64,000 nucleotides of DNA from Petrosia ficiformis. Its lineage: Eukaryota; Porifera; Demospongiae; Haplosclerida; Petrosiidae. The notes beneath the pieces are model-generated. The model did not search any database and had not been told where the DNA came from. It saw only the letters and a program-made list of their open reading frames with translations. The position numbers and the translations under genes are program-made. The stretch lies in the NCBI GenBank assembly GCA_947044365.1, contig OX345650.1, positions 622,501-686,500 on the forward strand, given 5' to 3'. Below, in pieces: positions 34,752 to 48,314 of this stretch. The first letter of the stretch is position 1. Each line of letters begins with the position of its first letter.

Positions 34752-36019
34752 CTTTGTGAGACGCAAATGTGTGAACTATATTTCTTTGCAAGATAATTTC
34801 ATTATACGATACTAAGTACTATTTATGTTTGCTGATTGTTCACACCTTTTAATCACATGATTGTTTCATTTTTAATGTTTATATTAGATATTACATAATG
34901 TATTATACTTACTGCTAACTTTCACAGAATGTAACTTGCATTAACAATTTTTTTTAATTAGTAGAGTGTTATTGCAATCACAAAATTGGATATAAAAACC
35001 TACCTACCTGATATATGTCTATCACAAGTGACTACACTGGTTTTGAACAAACAAAACAATCTCTCCAATTATATTATTATTGTATGAAAGCAGTTATCAA
35101 AAATGGGAATGCATAATGTAAAATATTGTTTGTAGTGAGGATGATGTTATACGTATGTACCAGAATTTATTTGGAGTGAATTTTATTGTATATTCTCTCA
35201 GTTCCACCATGTGATGGGAGTTCTGACTAGTCTGGCGTAGCCACCTACTTCCCTCTTAGCGAAGTGGGCGGCTAAGCCAGACTAAGTTCTGACTAAAAAC
35301 AGTAGTAATGCTCATTGTGTACCTGCTTGATGAAAACAGCTAAGGCGCAAAATTTCACCTGTTAGTGCTGTGCTGGTACTCATGACAATGGAATTTTTAA
35401 ACTCCCCATACATTAACAATAAATTAGTCAAAAGGAGGGGTATATAGATCTGCTGGGGAGGCATGCCCCTCCAAGGAAATTTTGAATGTTAGGTCCTCTG
35501 AGATCAATTCTGCAGAATGCAATCCAGCACAGAAAGGATTGTCAGCTACAGCTATAACCCAGTGGAAAGCTTCTTGGATGCAGCTAGCCCTACTGAAGTT
35601 TCGGTACTCAATTTACGCTAAAAACTCATCCAAACAATTTGGATGACGTAATGAAAAACTTAATTGTGACTGAGCTCCATGGAATGACGCAACATCCTTA
35701 ACTACCATATGTAACACATGAACATATATCAAACCCATAAGATAACAAATCACAAATGTGGGTCATACAAAAGTTTACAACTAGACTCATATCTACAAAC
35801 TAATTATAGATCATGGGGTGTCCTCAGCTCACTATCAATCAATCGATGTGATTATATTATTTTTGAGTATCTGCTTTAATCGACGTCGGACCCAGGGACA
35901 AAGCCCCCCACCCCCATAGTAATTCCCCCATGGGGGCTAACTAGCCATCCAATGCCCCCCATACTTACTTCTGTTACTGTAAGAGCGATACCGAGGGCGA
36001 TAGCGAGGGCGATAGCAAC
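34752..36019. other. Intergenic and upstream region of receptor D
   Basis: After C's 3' end (to about 35010) the region is non-coding. From about 35290 to 35860 it resembles the region upstream of receptor E at about 49790-50700 (shared blocks include TTTTGAATGTTAGGT, GCTTCTTGGATG and GAATGACGCAACATC), so the two share an upstream unit. A C-rich stretch at 35890-35965 and a triplicated GCGATA just before the ATG complete it. Confidence 0.6.
35230..35284. mobile_element. 55-bp palindromic element with 11-bp flanking repeats
   Basis: GTCTGGCGTAGCCACCTACT is mirrored by GTGGGCGGCTAAGCCAGAC around a short centre. The sequence AGTTCTGACTA lies directly on both sides (35219-35229 and 35285-35295), as expected of a target-site duplication. 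Confidence 0.7.
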
Positions 36020-39000
36020 ATGAAGTGTCCATGGATCAAGGTGTTAGCGATGCTAGTCATTCTTCTTGTGAATGGGAGAGTTGATTCTCAATGTTCTCCT
36101 GAATCTGGTAAGAGTCTATGTTAACAAAAAGTTAAGCTGCATCAAAAAATTAAACTGTTTGTATTATAAAATGTTACTTTCTACATACAGAATTGTATTT
36201 AATGCAGTCCGATACATGCTATGGTAACAATACTGTGTTTAATGAAAATGATATTGATAATAATGCTGGGAGTAGAGTCACCTGTTTTAGAAGAGGAAGT
36301 ACATCTACAGATAATGTATTGTTCAACAATGATGGAGTCAATGTGTCATGTGACAGTGGTGCTGTTCAATGTGTGATTGGGAGTGGATTTATTACTATAG
36401 TGACACCATCAAAATTTGGAGGCATGAGAAATGGAATGTATACTTGTACTATTGATGGACTTTCTATTAATGCTAGAATATACATCGAACCAGATTATAA
36501 TAATTTATTTGATTCAGGTGAGTTGCATGAATTCTATAGCATCACTCCATTCTATTGCAGTTTCATTAATTAGCATTTTTACTCTTATTATAATTATTTA
36601 GTCACTCCAACCATTGATAGTTGCTCTATAACACTACCAGTTGATGTTACTGTAGCTCCTCAACAGTACATAGTAAATATGATCACATCTAAGGTTCCTC
36701 CAACAAGATTAGAACCAGAAATTATGTTTACAACATCTGAAAATTGTGACAATGAAGATGGTATATCATGTGATGCACCATATTACCTCCATCTTGGTGA
36801 AGAAAGGTATCAGTATTCATTACCCGTTAACTGGGATGCAACGAATTCTGACTTTACTCATCATCAATTTGAATGTGGAGCTGAGTTTCAAGATACAGAA
36901 TTAACTGCATTAATGACAGCTATAAGAGGTGTGTGTATGATTTAGTAAATATAACTGTTAAGGTATTTCAAAATATACACACCTTGAATGTAATCAATTT
37001 TACAGCTCCAGATGATATTCCAACTGTAAATTATGAAGATATAAATGCTACTGCAATCAGAATATTCTGGAGTATATCAGCAAGTTTTATCAATGGATAT
37101 ATCATTACAATAACAAGTAGTAATCTCCCTAACATCACATATCAAGTGAATAATGGGACTGTGAGAGACTTTATGATAAATGAACTATTACGAGAAACAG
37201 ATTATAACATAGAAGTAAGAGGATACTATGATCTTTTGGGAGCTCCTGGATCAGTAACTGCTAGACTAGAATGTTAGTTTATTATAATATTTATTTAATT
37301 GATGGATGGGTAAACAGTTTATAATATGTCGCTGAGTGATTAGAAATTAGGTGTTCTCACTAGATGTGCATATGTAACATGAATAGTAGTGTTGTGAAAA
37401 TAATGACAACTTTTAGTTATAGTTCTGATATAACTAGTTTCTCATAATTTTAATTATACTATTAGTTATAGTTAACTAAGGCTTACTAAAGGGGTTTAGT
37501 CAATATTAGCCAATTTCCATTTTAGTTAGTTATAGTTATTATAGTAGACCTGAGTTTACTAAAAGTCACAATGATTTACTAAAAGTAGATTTAGTTACAG
37601 CCATAATAATATAGTTAACTAAAACAAGCTAATGCATAGATTAGCAAAATTAGATAAACAAATTATATTAAATAGATAAACAAAATTGGAAGGCATACAT
37701 AATTACTGTGTTTGAAATAACGTCCAGCAATTGGCCATTTTCTACACATTTTGTCTGGACAAAATTGCATTTGACTGGATTAATTGTCTGATTAGTTATA
37801 AGAATAATACAACAACAATAAGTACAGTAACTTTGCAGTTAGGTTATTGATTAGTCAAGAGCTGTCATAGCTTAGTGGGTTAATTTTATATCTCATATAT
37901 AAAGCCATAAATGGGTACAGTCCTGGTTCATGAGGCTTATTTCTGGACAAAATTTACAACTAGCTGTTCAAATATTGTTTTACCCAGATGTTTCTGTTGG
38001 ACACTTTCATAAACTATTTCGAGCACTGTAATTAGGTCGAATAGAAAAGAATACTTAAACTTATCCTCATTTATATTTTATTCTATAGCTACTATTATTA
38101 GTATCAATGGTACACTATTATCAGTGACTTCAAAAACTCAAGAAGTAGAATTAAGCTGTTTCACTTCCAGAGTTAAACCTTCAGAGATTACTTGGAATTT
38201 TCCTAATAATCAATTCATAAATGATTCAGAGTTACTAGATGAAACTAACATGACCTACAGACATTATATATTAGTTAATGGAACATTCATTGCTGGTATC
38301 CAAGCATCATGCAGTTATACAGTTAATGGACAAATGGATTCAGTTGACTATACTCTTGAAGGTTTGATTAAGAGTTGCAATACATGTACAAATGTATTGA
38401 AACTTATGTTGTAGCTCCTTCAGGTCCTCCAAATAATCTGTCAGTGAAGATACTATCTTCTTCTAGTCTATCTATTAACTGGGTACCTCCATCAGGAGTA
38501 GTTGAAGGATATATCATTCAATATTCAGGAATAGATCCACAATTAATTAACGGAGGAGATACACATAGTGATATACTAGAGGGTCTCACACAAGGAGTGA
38601 TTTATGAATTTAATGTGTTTGCTTATAGTGACCTTCCATCAAGTGAATCTAATAAAGTGACAGTTCTATTAGATGGTATGTAATTAATTATAATAAAATT
38701 AACATTGATTATATTAATTTCTCTATTTACAGTACCACAAATATCATATTTAACTGCTGAACCTATCAATACAACATCCATTACAATTAACTGGAACACT
38801 ACTGCATTCAGTATTGTAGATAGCTATACCTTAACATACACTAGAATATGTGATGGTATGGAAACTTCACTAGACATTGAAGATAGTATGCAAACAAGTA
38901 TAGACATACACAACCTAACATCTGGACTAGAATACAGTCTCAGTATACAACCAGAAAATATACTAGGAAAAAGAACAGAAATGTTTGTTAGTGCATTGTT

Positions 39001-42000
39001 GAATGAAACTCGTGAGTGGATATTAAATATAATATTTTTAATAACTTAAATTCATTCATTCTAACAGGTCCCCCTGAAACACCACAACTATATCCTCCAG
39101 TATTACTCAATTCAACATCTATTAGAGTAGAATGGAATGAAGTGGAATGTACACAACGTATAGCAAGATATGTTATACAATATAATATTAGTGATGGCAG
39201 TAGTTCAAATGAAGTTATTACTAATGCAGAAACCACTAGTATTGTGATCACTGGTCTTAGTAGATATAGTTTATACTCAATTAGTATAGCAGCTATGAAT
39301 AGTATTGGAAGTAGTCTTTTCAGTGAAATATTCACTTTCTTTACTTGTAAGTTAATAAATGTTAATTAAATATTGTATGTATATGGAGTTCTCTCACATA
39401 CAGTGGATAGTGAACTAACTGATCTCTCTGCGGGCGTCTTAACTACTTCAGTTCAACTATCTTGGGAGGCAATTATTAGTAATGACGATATCACATATAC
39501 ATATGAAGTGGCATTTATTGTCAGTAGTGATACAGAGTGTTCTAGTAGTAATGTTAATACTCTACCTGATGGATACACATCATATCTTAATACCAGTGAT
39601 ACTGAAATTGAAATTATAGAATTAGAAGCTGATACTTGTTATATATTTGGTGTTAGGATATACTCATCATATTCTACAGTACCAGAAGACTGGAATATTC
39701 TAGTAGAAAGAACTGAAGGTAATTGTGTTTATGTACCGTGACAATAGAATGAATTGTTTAGAATATGTATACATTCAGACTACATATGTATACATTAGTG
39801 ATGTGCGATATAGGCAACATGACAATAGATTTATTGGCGATATGACATGATATGCTTAGTAGCTTTATCGATAATACAAAATTGCACCATGTGAGTGGGC
39901 GTGCCATTACGTTTGAGCATGAGGACAAAGGATGATTGAGGAGCGTTTTAAACTTACTACAGACGACTTAGAACAGCCTGAAACAAGTCATTTTCTTTTG
40001 TCTTACTCTAAAGGATAAAGCAAAGTATGGAAATTTTTCGGTTTTCGTATCAATGGTAGCGAAAGAATCGATAAGAAGAAACTGACTTGTTGCTTATGTT
40101 TAACTTCCATAACTTATTCAGGGAACACAACCAATCAAATGTACTATTTACAGAAAGAACATATGCAACAATATAGAAAGATCAAGGAGATGAAAGAGCA
40201 GGAGAAATCAACGACATCTAAGGAAGATTCTTTGTAAAATTGTGGGGCTACATCGTGATATATATCATATCGTCTATATAAATGTTTATGATAGATGATA
40301 CAAACTTTTCTTATATCGCACATCACTAGTATACATACAGTGATAATATTTTAACTATGGAAAATTACTTGACATTTATTTACCTGCATGTATTTTTAAT
40401 CATGATAATAAATATAGAGTGGGCTGATAGCTTTGCATGATATGTATATGGAGTTCTCTCCCATACAGTTGATAGGGTACTAACTGATCTCTCTGCTGTT
40501 GTCCTCACTACTTCAGTTCAACTATCTTGGGAGGCAATTATTAGTAATAACGATATCACATATACATATGAAGTGGCATTTATTGTCAGTAGTGATACAG
40601 AGTGTTCTAGTACTAATGTTAATACTCTACCTGATGGCTACACATCATATCGTAATACCAGTGATACTGAAATTGAAATTATACAATTAGAAGCTGATAC
40701 TTGTTATATATTTGGTGTTAGGATATACTCATCATATTCTACAGTACCAGGAGACTGGAATATTCTAGTAGAAAGAACTGAAGGTAATTGTGTTTATGTA
40801 CACAATGGAATTGTTTAGAATATGTCAGCATTCAGATTGCATATGCATACATGCAGTGATATAATATATTAACTATGGATAGCTATTAACCCACTGTACT
40901 TTCACTATCATGAGTAAACAATCTGAATTGCATGCAGCCATACATAATAGATATAGCTATTATCAGCTGTTGACATGGATGTTCATAATCTCCGACTTCA
41001 GCCATAATCGTCAATCTGTCACTTCATCAATAAACTATTATTTGGCACCAAAACACATTCTTGTTTTGAGGGTATCTTTGGCTTTGTCACAACAGTGTGG
41101 TTAAATATAAGACAGTCATGGGTTTTCAGGTCAAGGTATTTTAGGGCCCTTTCTTCTAAAACAACTAATATACATTCCTTTGACCCAATACATATATATA
41201 TATATAGCACACACTGGATTAGCTGGTGATTTTGTAGCTATGGAATTCATTGCCCTCAAGTTACAAACAGCCTTTTTAATGATTGTATCCTGTGTGATTC
41301 TAATATACTTAATTAGGTGAATCCTATTATCTATTGGCTGAGTAGTGAGGAAACTTTGTGTACAATCTTCCTAGCAAGTATACACACATCAGTGTAGAAG
41401 TGAATTGGTTATTTATCAGAAGATTAGTAATTTCCTCAGCTACATGCTAACAGCTCTTATAGATATTCTCCAATATATAGTCAGGAACATGTGTCTGGTT
41501 ATAGGTATAATAAAAAGAAAGTTAAGACTACAGTCATTAATACACATACCAAATACACTATCATATGAACTGACTGTTGTTGATAAATTCCTTTGGGAAT
41601 ATGAAATATGAGACAAAGGAAGGAACAAGAATTATTTATTACTATAATGTACAGTGTTACAAATAGACTATCATGAGACATATATAAACAATCTAATAGT
41701 TTGAAATAACAAATGAAATGGGTATTATTTGGACTGCTATGTCTGTTTGATATTCTATAATGTCTATACAGAAATTACTCAAAGACAAGCAACATCAGAT
41801 GGAATCGGAGCAGGTGGAATAGCAGGGATTGTAATAACACTTATAGTTATCTTAGCAATTGTCATCGTTGTTGTGGTTATAGTTGTTCTGGTTATATTTA
41901 GGTTAGATGTGGTTTATGAGACCATAATAATATTTCATGTGTTTCCTTACAACTGCTTTTGTAGAAGGAGATCGGGAAAGCACCTACAGTATTCAGCACA

Positions 42001-45000
42001 AAGAGAGATGAATACCCGTGTGTATGTTAAACAAAACAGAAAAGATGAAACAGCTGTTGTTTATAATACCTTGGAAGTTGCACCCAAGGAGGAAGCCACA
42101 TGTATGTTCTGTATCTCTGTTGTTTTTGTTTGTTTGCTTGTATTATTGAGAACTCCTTGAATGACGACAGTCCTTCTTAATCTTTGTGTTGTTTATCTAG
42201 AAATAAAAATAGAGGCTCCGCACAAAGTTCGACTTCATGTTTGTTTAGTTGTTTTCTATCTAGCTTAGTTGTTAGAGCAATAGTCTTTCACAGAGAGACA
42301 AGGTCATGAGTCTCAGCATCTTTTCTCATAATGTTCTTTTGTATGTCTTTTTGTATGCCTCTTAGTTCATCAATTTTATGATGTATAATACAATATATTA
42401 TATCCTTCCTTTTTCTAAACTGAAGATTCAACTGTTGACGAAGATGTTTACGAGAATGTTACGAAGAAAGATGCAGTTGATTATACTAATCCAACTCCCA
42501 TGTACAGCAGTGAATATGAGGACCTCTCAAAAATATCTCATTTTGATCCAAAGATACCAACAACTTTACCAATGTCTATTGAGAATATGGGTGATCATGT
42601 CGCTGAATGTCACCAGCAAAATAATCAAGGTTTCAAAACACAATTTGAAGTATGTTATTTATTCAATAATTTAAACACACATACATATATGGTTATACAC
42701 AAACCAAAACATTGTATTATTTATAATATCTTTCTGTTAGCAAATATATGATGGCAGTGATAAAAGTACTGAAACTGGATTCAGAAAAGAAAACAAAAAG
42801 TTGAACCGATTCAAAAACATTACAGTCTGTAAGTGTATACATAGCATGTATTAAAGTGGGAAATTATTATTTTTCTTACAGATGATGATAATCTTATTAC
42901 AATGAGGCCAATACAAGGTCGAACCAATATGCACACCGACTTCATTAATGCAAGCTATATAGACGTTAGTGGATTGCATATAAAATAATATTTAAACAGA
43001 ATAGAAACAAATACAATTTTGAAAAGGAGTATAACCACCTTCCAGGATAGAGGGGCATGTACCGCTAAGCTCTAGGATCAAGGGGTATAGCTTTGAGGCG
43101 ACTTTTGTGTACATAATGGAACACTGCATAGAGTGTGTACCATCAGGCTCCTATCTAGAATATCAGCATTCATTTTTTGTTAAAATTAATATATGTATAG
43201 ACTATACTTGTGTACTGTTTACATTAATTTTATAGTAATATGTATGTGCACATTCCATAAATCTACTAAAATAACTGTTTTATTGTGACTTTACTATATC
43301 ATTGTTCATACCACTGGTGTGATATTATTTTAGGGATACAGTATGCCAAAGAAGTATATAGCAACTCAAGGTGTGTCATGCTAATCCGTTCATAAACATG
43401 TTTGTGCACATAAACCACACAGCTCAATGCACACTACATGCATACAAACTTACTCCCGCACTATACACACACTCAAGCACTATCTACACAAACAATGCAT
43501 ATATACATTAATCTCTCTTGTATACAGGCCCTCTACCTACTACCGTTGATGACTTTTGGTGGTTAATATGGCAGGAAAAAGTCCAGTATATAGTAATGCT
43601 GACTAATTTAATGGAAGGGAAAAATAAAAAGTGTAGCCAGTATTGGCCAGATGAATCACCAGGAAGCATGACATATGGTCCATTCACTGTGACTGTAAAA
43701 GATGAACAATCTATCACAAATTTTGTTGTGAGAAACATTACAGTTAAGGTAAAATATTATAAGATAGATAGACAGATATCAAACCAGTACTTTATATCAT
43801 AAACATTTAACCTTTTACTTCAATTGTGCATATTCATGTCTTCTTAACTGCTGACTTGAGGTGTTATGATATCAATTATGGTATTTGGTGCATGTTTACA
43901 CAAAAACATTATATGTAAATTAATTAATAGTGGGGAAAGTAATGACCTGTTAACTGTAATTATTATGGAATCCTGTTTTAGTCATCTTACACTAATTAAA
44001 TAGTTCTAATATCCTGACTATACTCTTTGATACATTGATGAATACATGTTAGATGAGGTAACAGACAGCTTGGTTGAAATTACAAAATTGTTTGTAGAAT
44101 ATAAGGGTTGAAAATAGTACCGTAATTCGGGAAAATTTCGTACTATAAAAATTTTCGTATAACAGTATGCGTACGAAATTAAAAAATGTGAAAATTAACG
44201 GGTATATGGAAATAAACAGTATTCGTAAATAATAACGTACGCACGTACGAAAATTTGTACATACGAAAAATAAAAATTCGAAATATTTTAGAGACGAAAT
44301 ATTCCCGATTTACGGTATTTCATATTGCTGCCAAAAATATCACAGTACAATACAGTATCCGTGATAGTTGAAATAACAATTTAAATGTTTATAAAGTGTA
44401 AATAATTGTCCTGTTTGGTTGTAGTTGTAAAGAAATGGCAATCCAAGCTATGCACACTCACTTGCTATAATTACATTTAGACATAAACTAAAATGAGAAA
44501 AACCAACTCTATATACTAAAATGCCTACTCCAGTGTGATGATATGCCCAAAAAGCCAATATTTTATCAAAATATTAAATGAGTAATTCGATTAAAAATTG
44601 TAATAAACATCGATACATATCATGCATCGCTACAAAATATTCCTTTAGTTAAACAATACATTTATCCAGTAATTCTTTTTCTTTTTCTCTCAGCTGGAAG
44701 GCTCTTCAGCTATTCTTGCTATCAAACATATTCAGTTTATCACATGGCCTGATCATGGAGTACCTGATTCTGTTTCTCCATTCATGACACTAAGTAGAAG
44801 AGTGACAAACTGGTGGTATGAACAAAAGGCACCCATAGTAGTCCATTGCAGTGCTGGTGTGGGTCGTACAGGTAGCTTCATTGCTATAGATATAGCTTTA
44901 GAACAAGCTAATAAAGAAGGGATTGTGGATATTCCTGGTATTGTTAATAGACTCAGACAACAGAGAATGTGTATGGTACAAACAGATGTAAGTTACTCAC

Positions 45001-48000
45001 TTAAGTCCATCATATTAAAACAGTTTGAAGTGTCAGTTTGTAATGGGATTGAAAACCATGTATTGTATAGTGTCAGGTTTTCTATAGTGTCATCTATTCT
45101 ATAGTATTAGTTATAGTACTACACATTACATATAGGCTCAGTTTGCATTCATTCATGATGCTGTATTAGAAGCAGTGGTAGGAGGGACTACGGAAATTAC
45201 CAGTGATCTGTTTCGTGTTAAAGTTGACAACTGGCAAGAGAAGAATCCCAACACTGGAAAGACACAAATGCAAGTACAATATCAGGTATTTTAACTCTTA
45301 GCTCACAACTGCTTTGACATATGACATATTGCTTGTTAGTTGCTAAGTCAAGTCACACCTAACCAAGACGATGTTTTGAAACAAACAGCAGAATCCTTTC
45401 CAGAGAAGAATCGCAGCATGAAATACATACCAAGTTAGTATTAAATCTCTTGATGTATATTTGCCTCATGGTCCCATGTCATCTGTCCTCCTAAATTTAC
45501 ATAGATGCATTAATGTTGGTTTTAAGTTTTAACTATATATAACTAAAACCCTTTGTGTTTAGTTAACAAACAAATAACAGTCTACTATAATAACTAACCA
45601 AAGTGAAAAATAACCAATAATGGAGTTAGTTAACTAAAACTAAAACAATTTTAGTAAGCCTAATATTATTTTAGTGAATCAACTATAACTATAACTAAAA
45701 GTGGTCATTATTATCAAACTATAACAACACTAATACATGTACATGCATACATGTACATGCAAGAGTTGATAAAATAGTCATAATCAGATAGGTAATTGGT
45801 ATCAGTCATTATCTGCCATTATTTTTAGTATATGTTACGTATCAGATATTATTGTAAGTGTGCTAAATTTAAAGATTTGTTGATACCAATAATGTTTGAT
45901 AAATGCTTCTTTCAATGAGAAGGTAGATATAATCAGATTGTTATTATGAGGTCAGTATCAGTTTTTAATCGGAATATCAGTAAAATCCTATATTGGTACA
46001 CCACTGGGTAAATCAAGATATATGGAGAAAAAAGTATCTCTTTGTGGTGTCGTGACAGCCTTCTAATCCCTGAAACACAACAAACTAATATGGTTATTAT
46101 TTTGATTATCCACTCTTCTTAGCTTTTAAAGGCCTTGTAGAACTTTAGGAATATATTTCAGCTAGAACAGCTTTTAGTTTCAGTTTCTATGTAAGCTACA
46201 AGCAGTTTTCTTCCTGCTGGTTTGTAAAGCTCAAGTGCACATTTTATCACGCAGCATGCCCAAAAATTGACCAAGACCCCCCCCCCCCCGAAATGATGTA
46301 ACTTCCTTAACTATGTATACAATGCATATGTGACTGTGACACAAGCAAATATATATAGATTCAGCCCCATGAAAAGCAATCATAGGGATGGCCTTGTGGG
46401 CCATTGAAATTCATGTACCAATGCTGAAATTCTAAATAAAAGTGATGTTCCATACCAAAACTAACTAAAATGAAAACAAATTCTATCACCAAAACATGGT
46501 CTATAAAATACCAATACTGAAATCAGTGATTTGTCATACCAAAACTAACTAAAATCAAAACCACTAAACAACACCACAATATTGCACATAGAAGAATACC
46601 AAATGTGTGTGTGTATGTAAACAACTGTCTGTATATTATGAATATTGAGTACATTCAGTAATTATGTATTTATTATTATATTATAGATGAAAAATGGAGA
46701 GTTAGTCTAAAAGGCGAATATCCAAATTACATTCATGCAACATTCATTCATGTAAGTTTACTTTGTCTTCCTGAATTGAAGTAGTAATATTAGACGCTAT
46801 ATAGAGATCGCCATAAAACATTCATAGTTATATTATATTATATGTTCTTAACCACTAAGCCACAAGCCACAAGAACATGGGCAGAAGAAAAAGTGTATAT
46901 TTAAAATATCAACTGATATTCACCTAATTATGCTTTACTATAATCCTTTTTTTGGTGAAACACTGATGCCAACCTCAATGAGTATACAAGTGGCCATAGT
47001 CTGACGAGTATGTGTCTACCCATCTTCAAAACCCTGGCTATACCACTGCAAGTAGACCAGTACATAGCTAGCCCAGACATAAGCCTGATATTAACAAAGG
47101 GTATTTTATTTAAGCTAGAACTATAATAGTTGACAATAGAGAATAGAATATTATATAGTTAGTTATGACTATGGAGTGTTGTTCAAGATGATTTCCCATA
47201 TAGAGAAATTTCATTCAGTGATGATACTACCTCAATCTGTGTATACATAATAGTTATATATATTTTAATATTATGTAATATGTATCCTTAATATATGTGA
47301 ATATGTAAGTGTTTATGCACTTGTTATACTATGTGGTACTTTCTTTATTGTTATATAGGGTTATCGTACTAAGAAAGCATTCATTATAGCTCAGAGTCCT
47401 ATGGAGAACACAACTAGGGATTTCTTGAAGATGATAGTTGACTATAAAGTGTCTGTTGTTGTCATGTGTTGTGATCTACAAGAAAGAGGAAAGGTATTAC
47501 TGAACATTTCCTATGTATTAACTTGTATCAGTGTTATATATTTATATATTTTGCTCGTTATTGATTCCTTCAGGAGACATGTTTCATGTACTGGAATCCA
47601 CAAAATAAATTGTGTTTTGGAGAATTTGAAATTGAGATGAAGAATATGTTTCAGGAAGAAGGTTTTATACAGCGAGAATTTATAATCAAGAACATTAAAG
47701 TAAAGCAATACTAAAATAATTGTATATAATATTCATTCATTGTCTCTCTACAGAATAACACTTCTCATAGTGTGATTCAGTTTCAAATTGAAAATTGGTC
47801 TTACGATGGATCAATTCATCATCCTCATACTATACTAAATGTTATTGAAAATGTCATTAAAGTACAACAAAGAACTGGAGGAGGACAAGTTGTTGTACAC
47901 TGCAGGTAACAACCACACAATAAACACACATGTACATAGTGCATACACAGTGGTACTATACTTTAATATATTATTACTATTCAGTAATACAGTGAGTCGT

Positions 48001-48314
48001 TCAGCTGTATATTGTGTAGTTAGTAATGCTATAGAACAGTGTAAGACAGAGGGAGTAGTGGATGTGTTCCAAGCTACAAAAGCAGTTAGAATACATAAAC
48101 CAGGAGCTGTCACTACACTAGTGAGTATACATTTATTTAATGTATAATGTGTATGTTTGAACTTTGAACTTTGAACTTCATAGATCAATTAATTGTATAC
48201 TTATAATTAGTATATTTTACATCCCCACAGAATCAATACAACACAATACATGAAGTCATTTTGGCCTATTTTGAAATGCATAGCATTTACTCTAACTTTC
48301 AATTTCACAATTGA
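36020..48314 (+). CDS. Receptor D: Ig/FN3 receptor tyrosine phosphatase
   Basis: Twenty-six exons total 4887 nt (1628 residues): 36020-36107, 36191-36517, 36602-36928, 37006-37272, 38089-38361, 38415-38675, 38733-39011, 39068-39346, 39404-39718, 40469-40783, 41772-41901, 41965-42101, 42426-42649, 42741-42828, 42882-42964, 43334-43370, 43528-43748, 44694-44987, 45136-45285, 45340-45433, 46687-46751, 47359-47493, 47574-47699, 47754-47905, 47985-48120, 48231-48314. The ectodomain is as in B plus a duplicated FN3 exon, six FN3 in all. After the membrane helix comes a juxtamembrane segment with VVYNTL and SEYEDL. PTP domain D1 has NRFKNITVYD, FINASYIDGY, KKCSQYWP, TWPDHGVPDS, the active-site VHCSAGVGRTG and QRMCMVQTD. 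D2 keeps Cys and Arg in HCSNTVSRS but lacks the glycine loop and WPD (it reads ENWSYDG), so it is probably inactive. It should dephosphorylate phosphotyrosine at the membrane; the ligand is unknown. Confidence 0.92.
37861..37936 (+). repeat. tRNA-derived SINE-like fragment, intron 4 of D
   Basis: TCATAGCTTAGTGGGTTAA resembles a tRNA A-box and CCTGGTTCATGAGG a weak B-box about 45 bp later. The arms do not fold into a complete cloverleaf. A copy is present in gene E at about 52865-52940. Confidence 0.3.
39796..40328 (+). mobile_element. hAT remnant with BED zinc finger, in D
   Basis: Inverted ends TAGTGATGTGCGATAT / ATATCGCACATCACTA are flanked by a perfect 8-bp duplication GTATACAT (39788-39795 and 40329-40336), the hallmark of hAT elements. 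Inside, 40019-40237 reads KVWKFFGFRING, LTCCLCL and GNTTNQMYYLQKEH, a BED-type zinc finger as found at the N-terminus of hAT transposases. The reading has no ATG and stops at 40235, and the catalytic part is deleted. The element is intronic, between the duplicated FN3 exons 9 and 10. Confidence 0.85.
42258..42328 (+). repeat. tRNA-like fragment in intron 12 of D
   Basis: TAGCTTAGTTGTTAGAGCA is a good tRNA A-box region, with GGTCATGAGTC at the place of a B-box. The acceptor stem does not pair, so this is a tRNA pseudogene or SINE head. An identical copy is in gene E at about 57310-57380. Confidence 0.35.
44118..44317. mobile_element. 200-bp MITE in intron 17 of D
   Basis: The ends TACCGTAATTCGGGAAAATT and AATATTCCCGATTTACGGTA are inverted copies starting with TA, with internal CGTACG-rich arms. 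No coding capacity is seen. The same element is at 59161-59360 in gene E, so it predates the D/E duplication. Confidence 0.8.

Noticed and set aside
41019..41210. Minus-strand ORF also present at 56054-56257
   Set aside because: It is intronic and shared only because of the D/E duplication; no domain and no independent signal.
43508..43738. Minus-strand ORF duplicated at 58560-58790
   Set aside because: It is antisense to PTP domain exon 17; conservation follows the sense exon.
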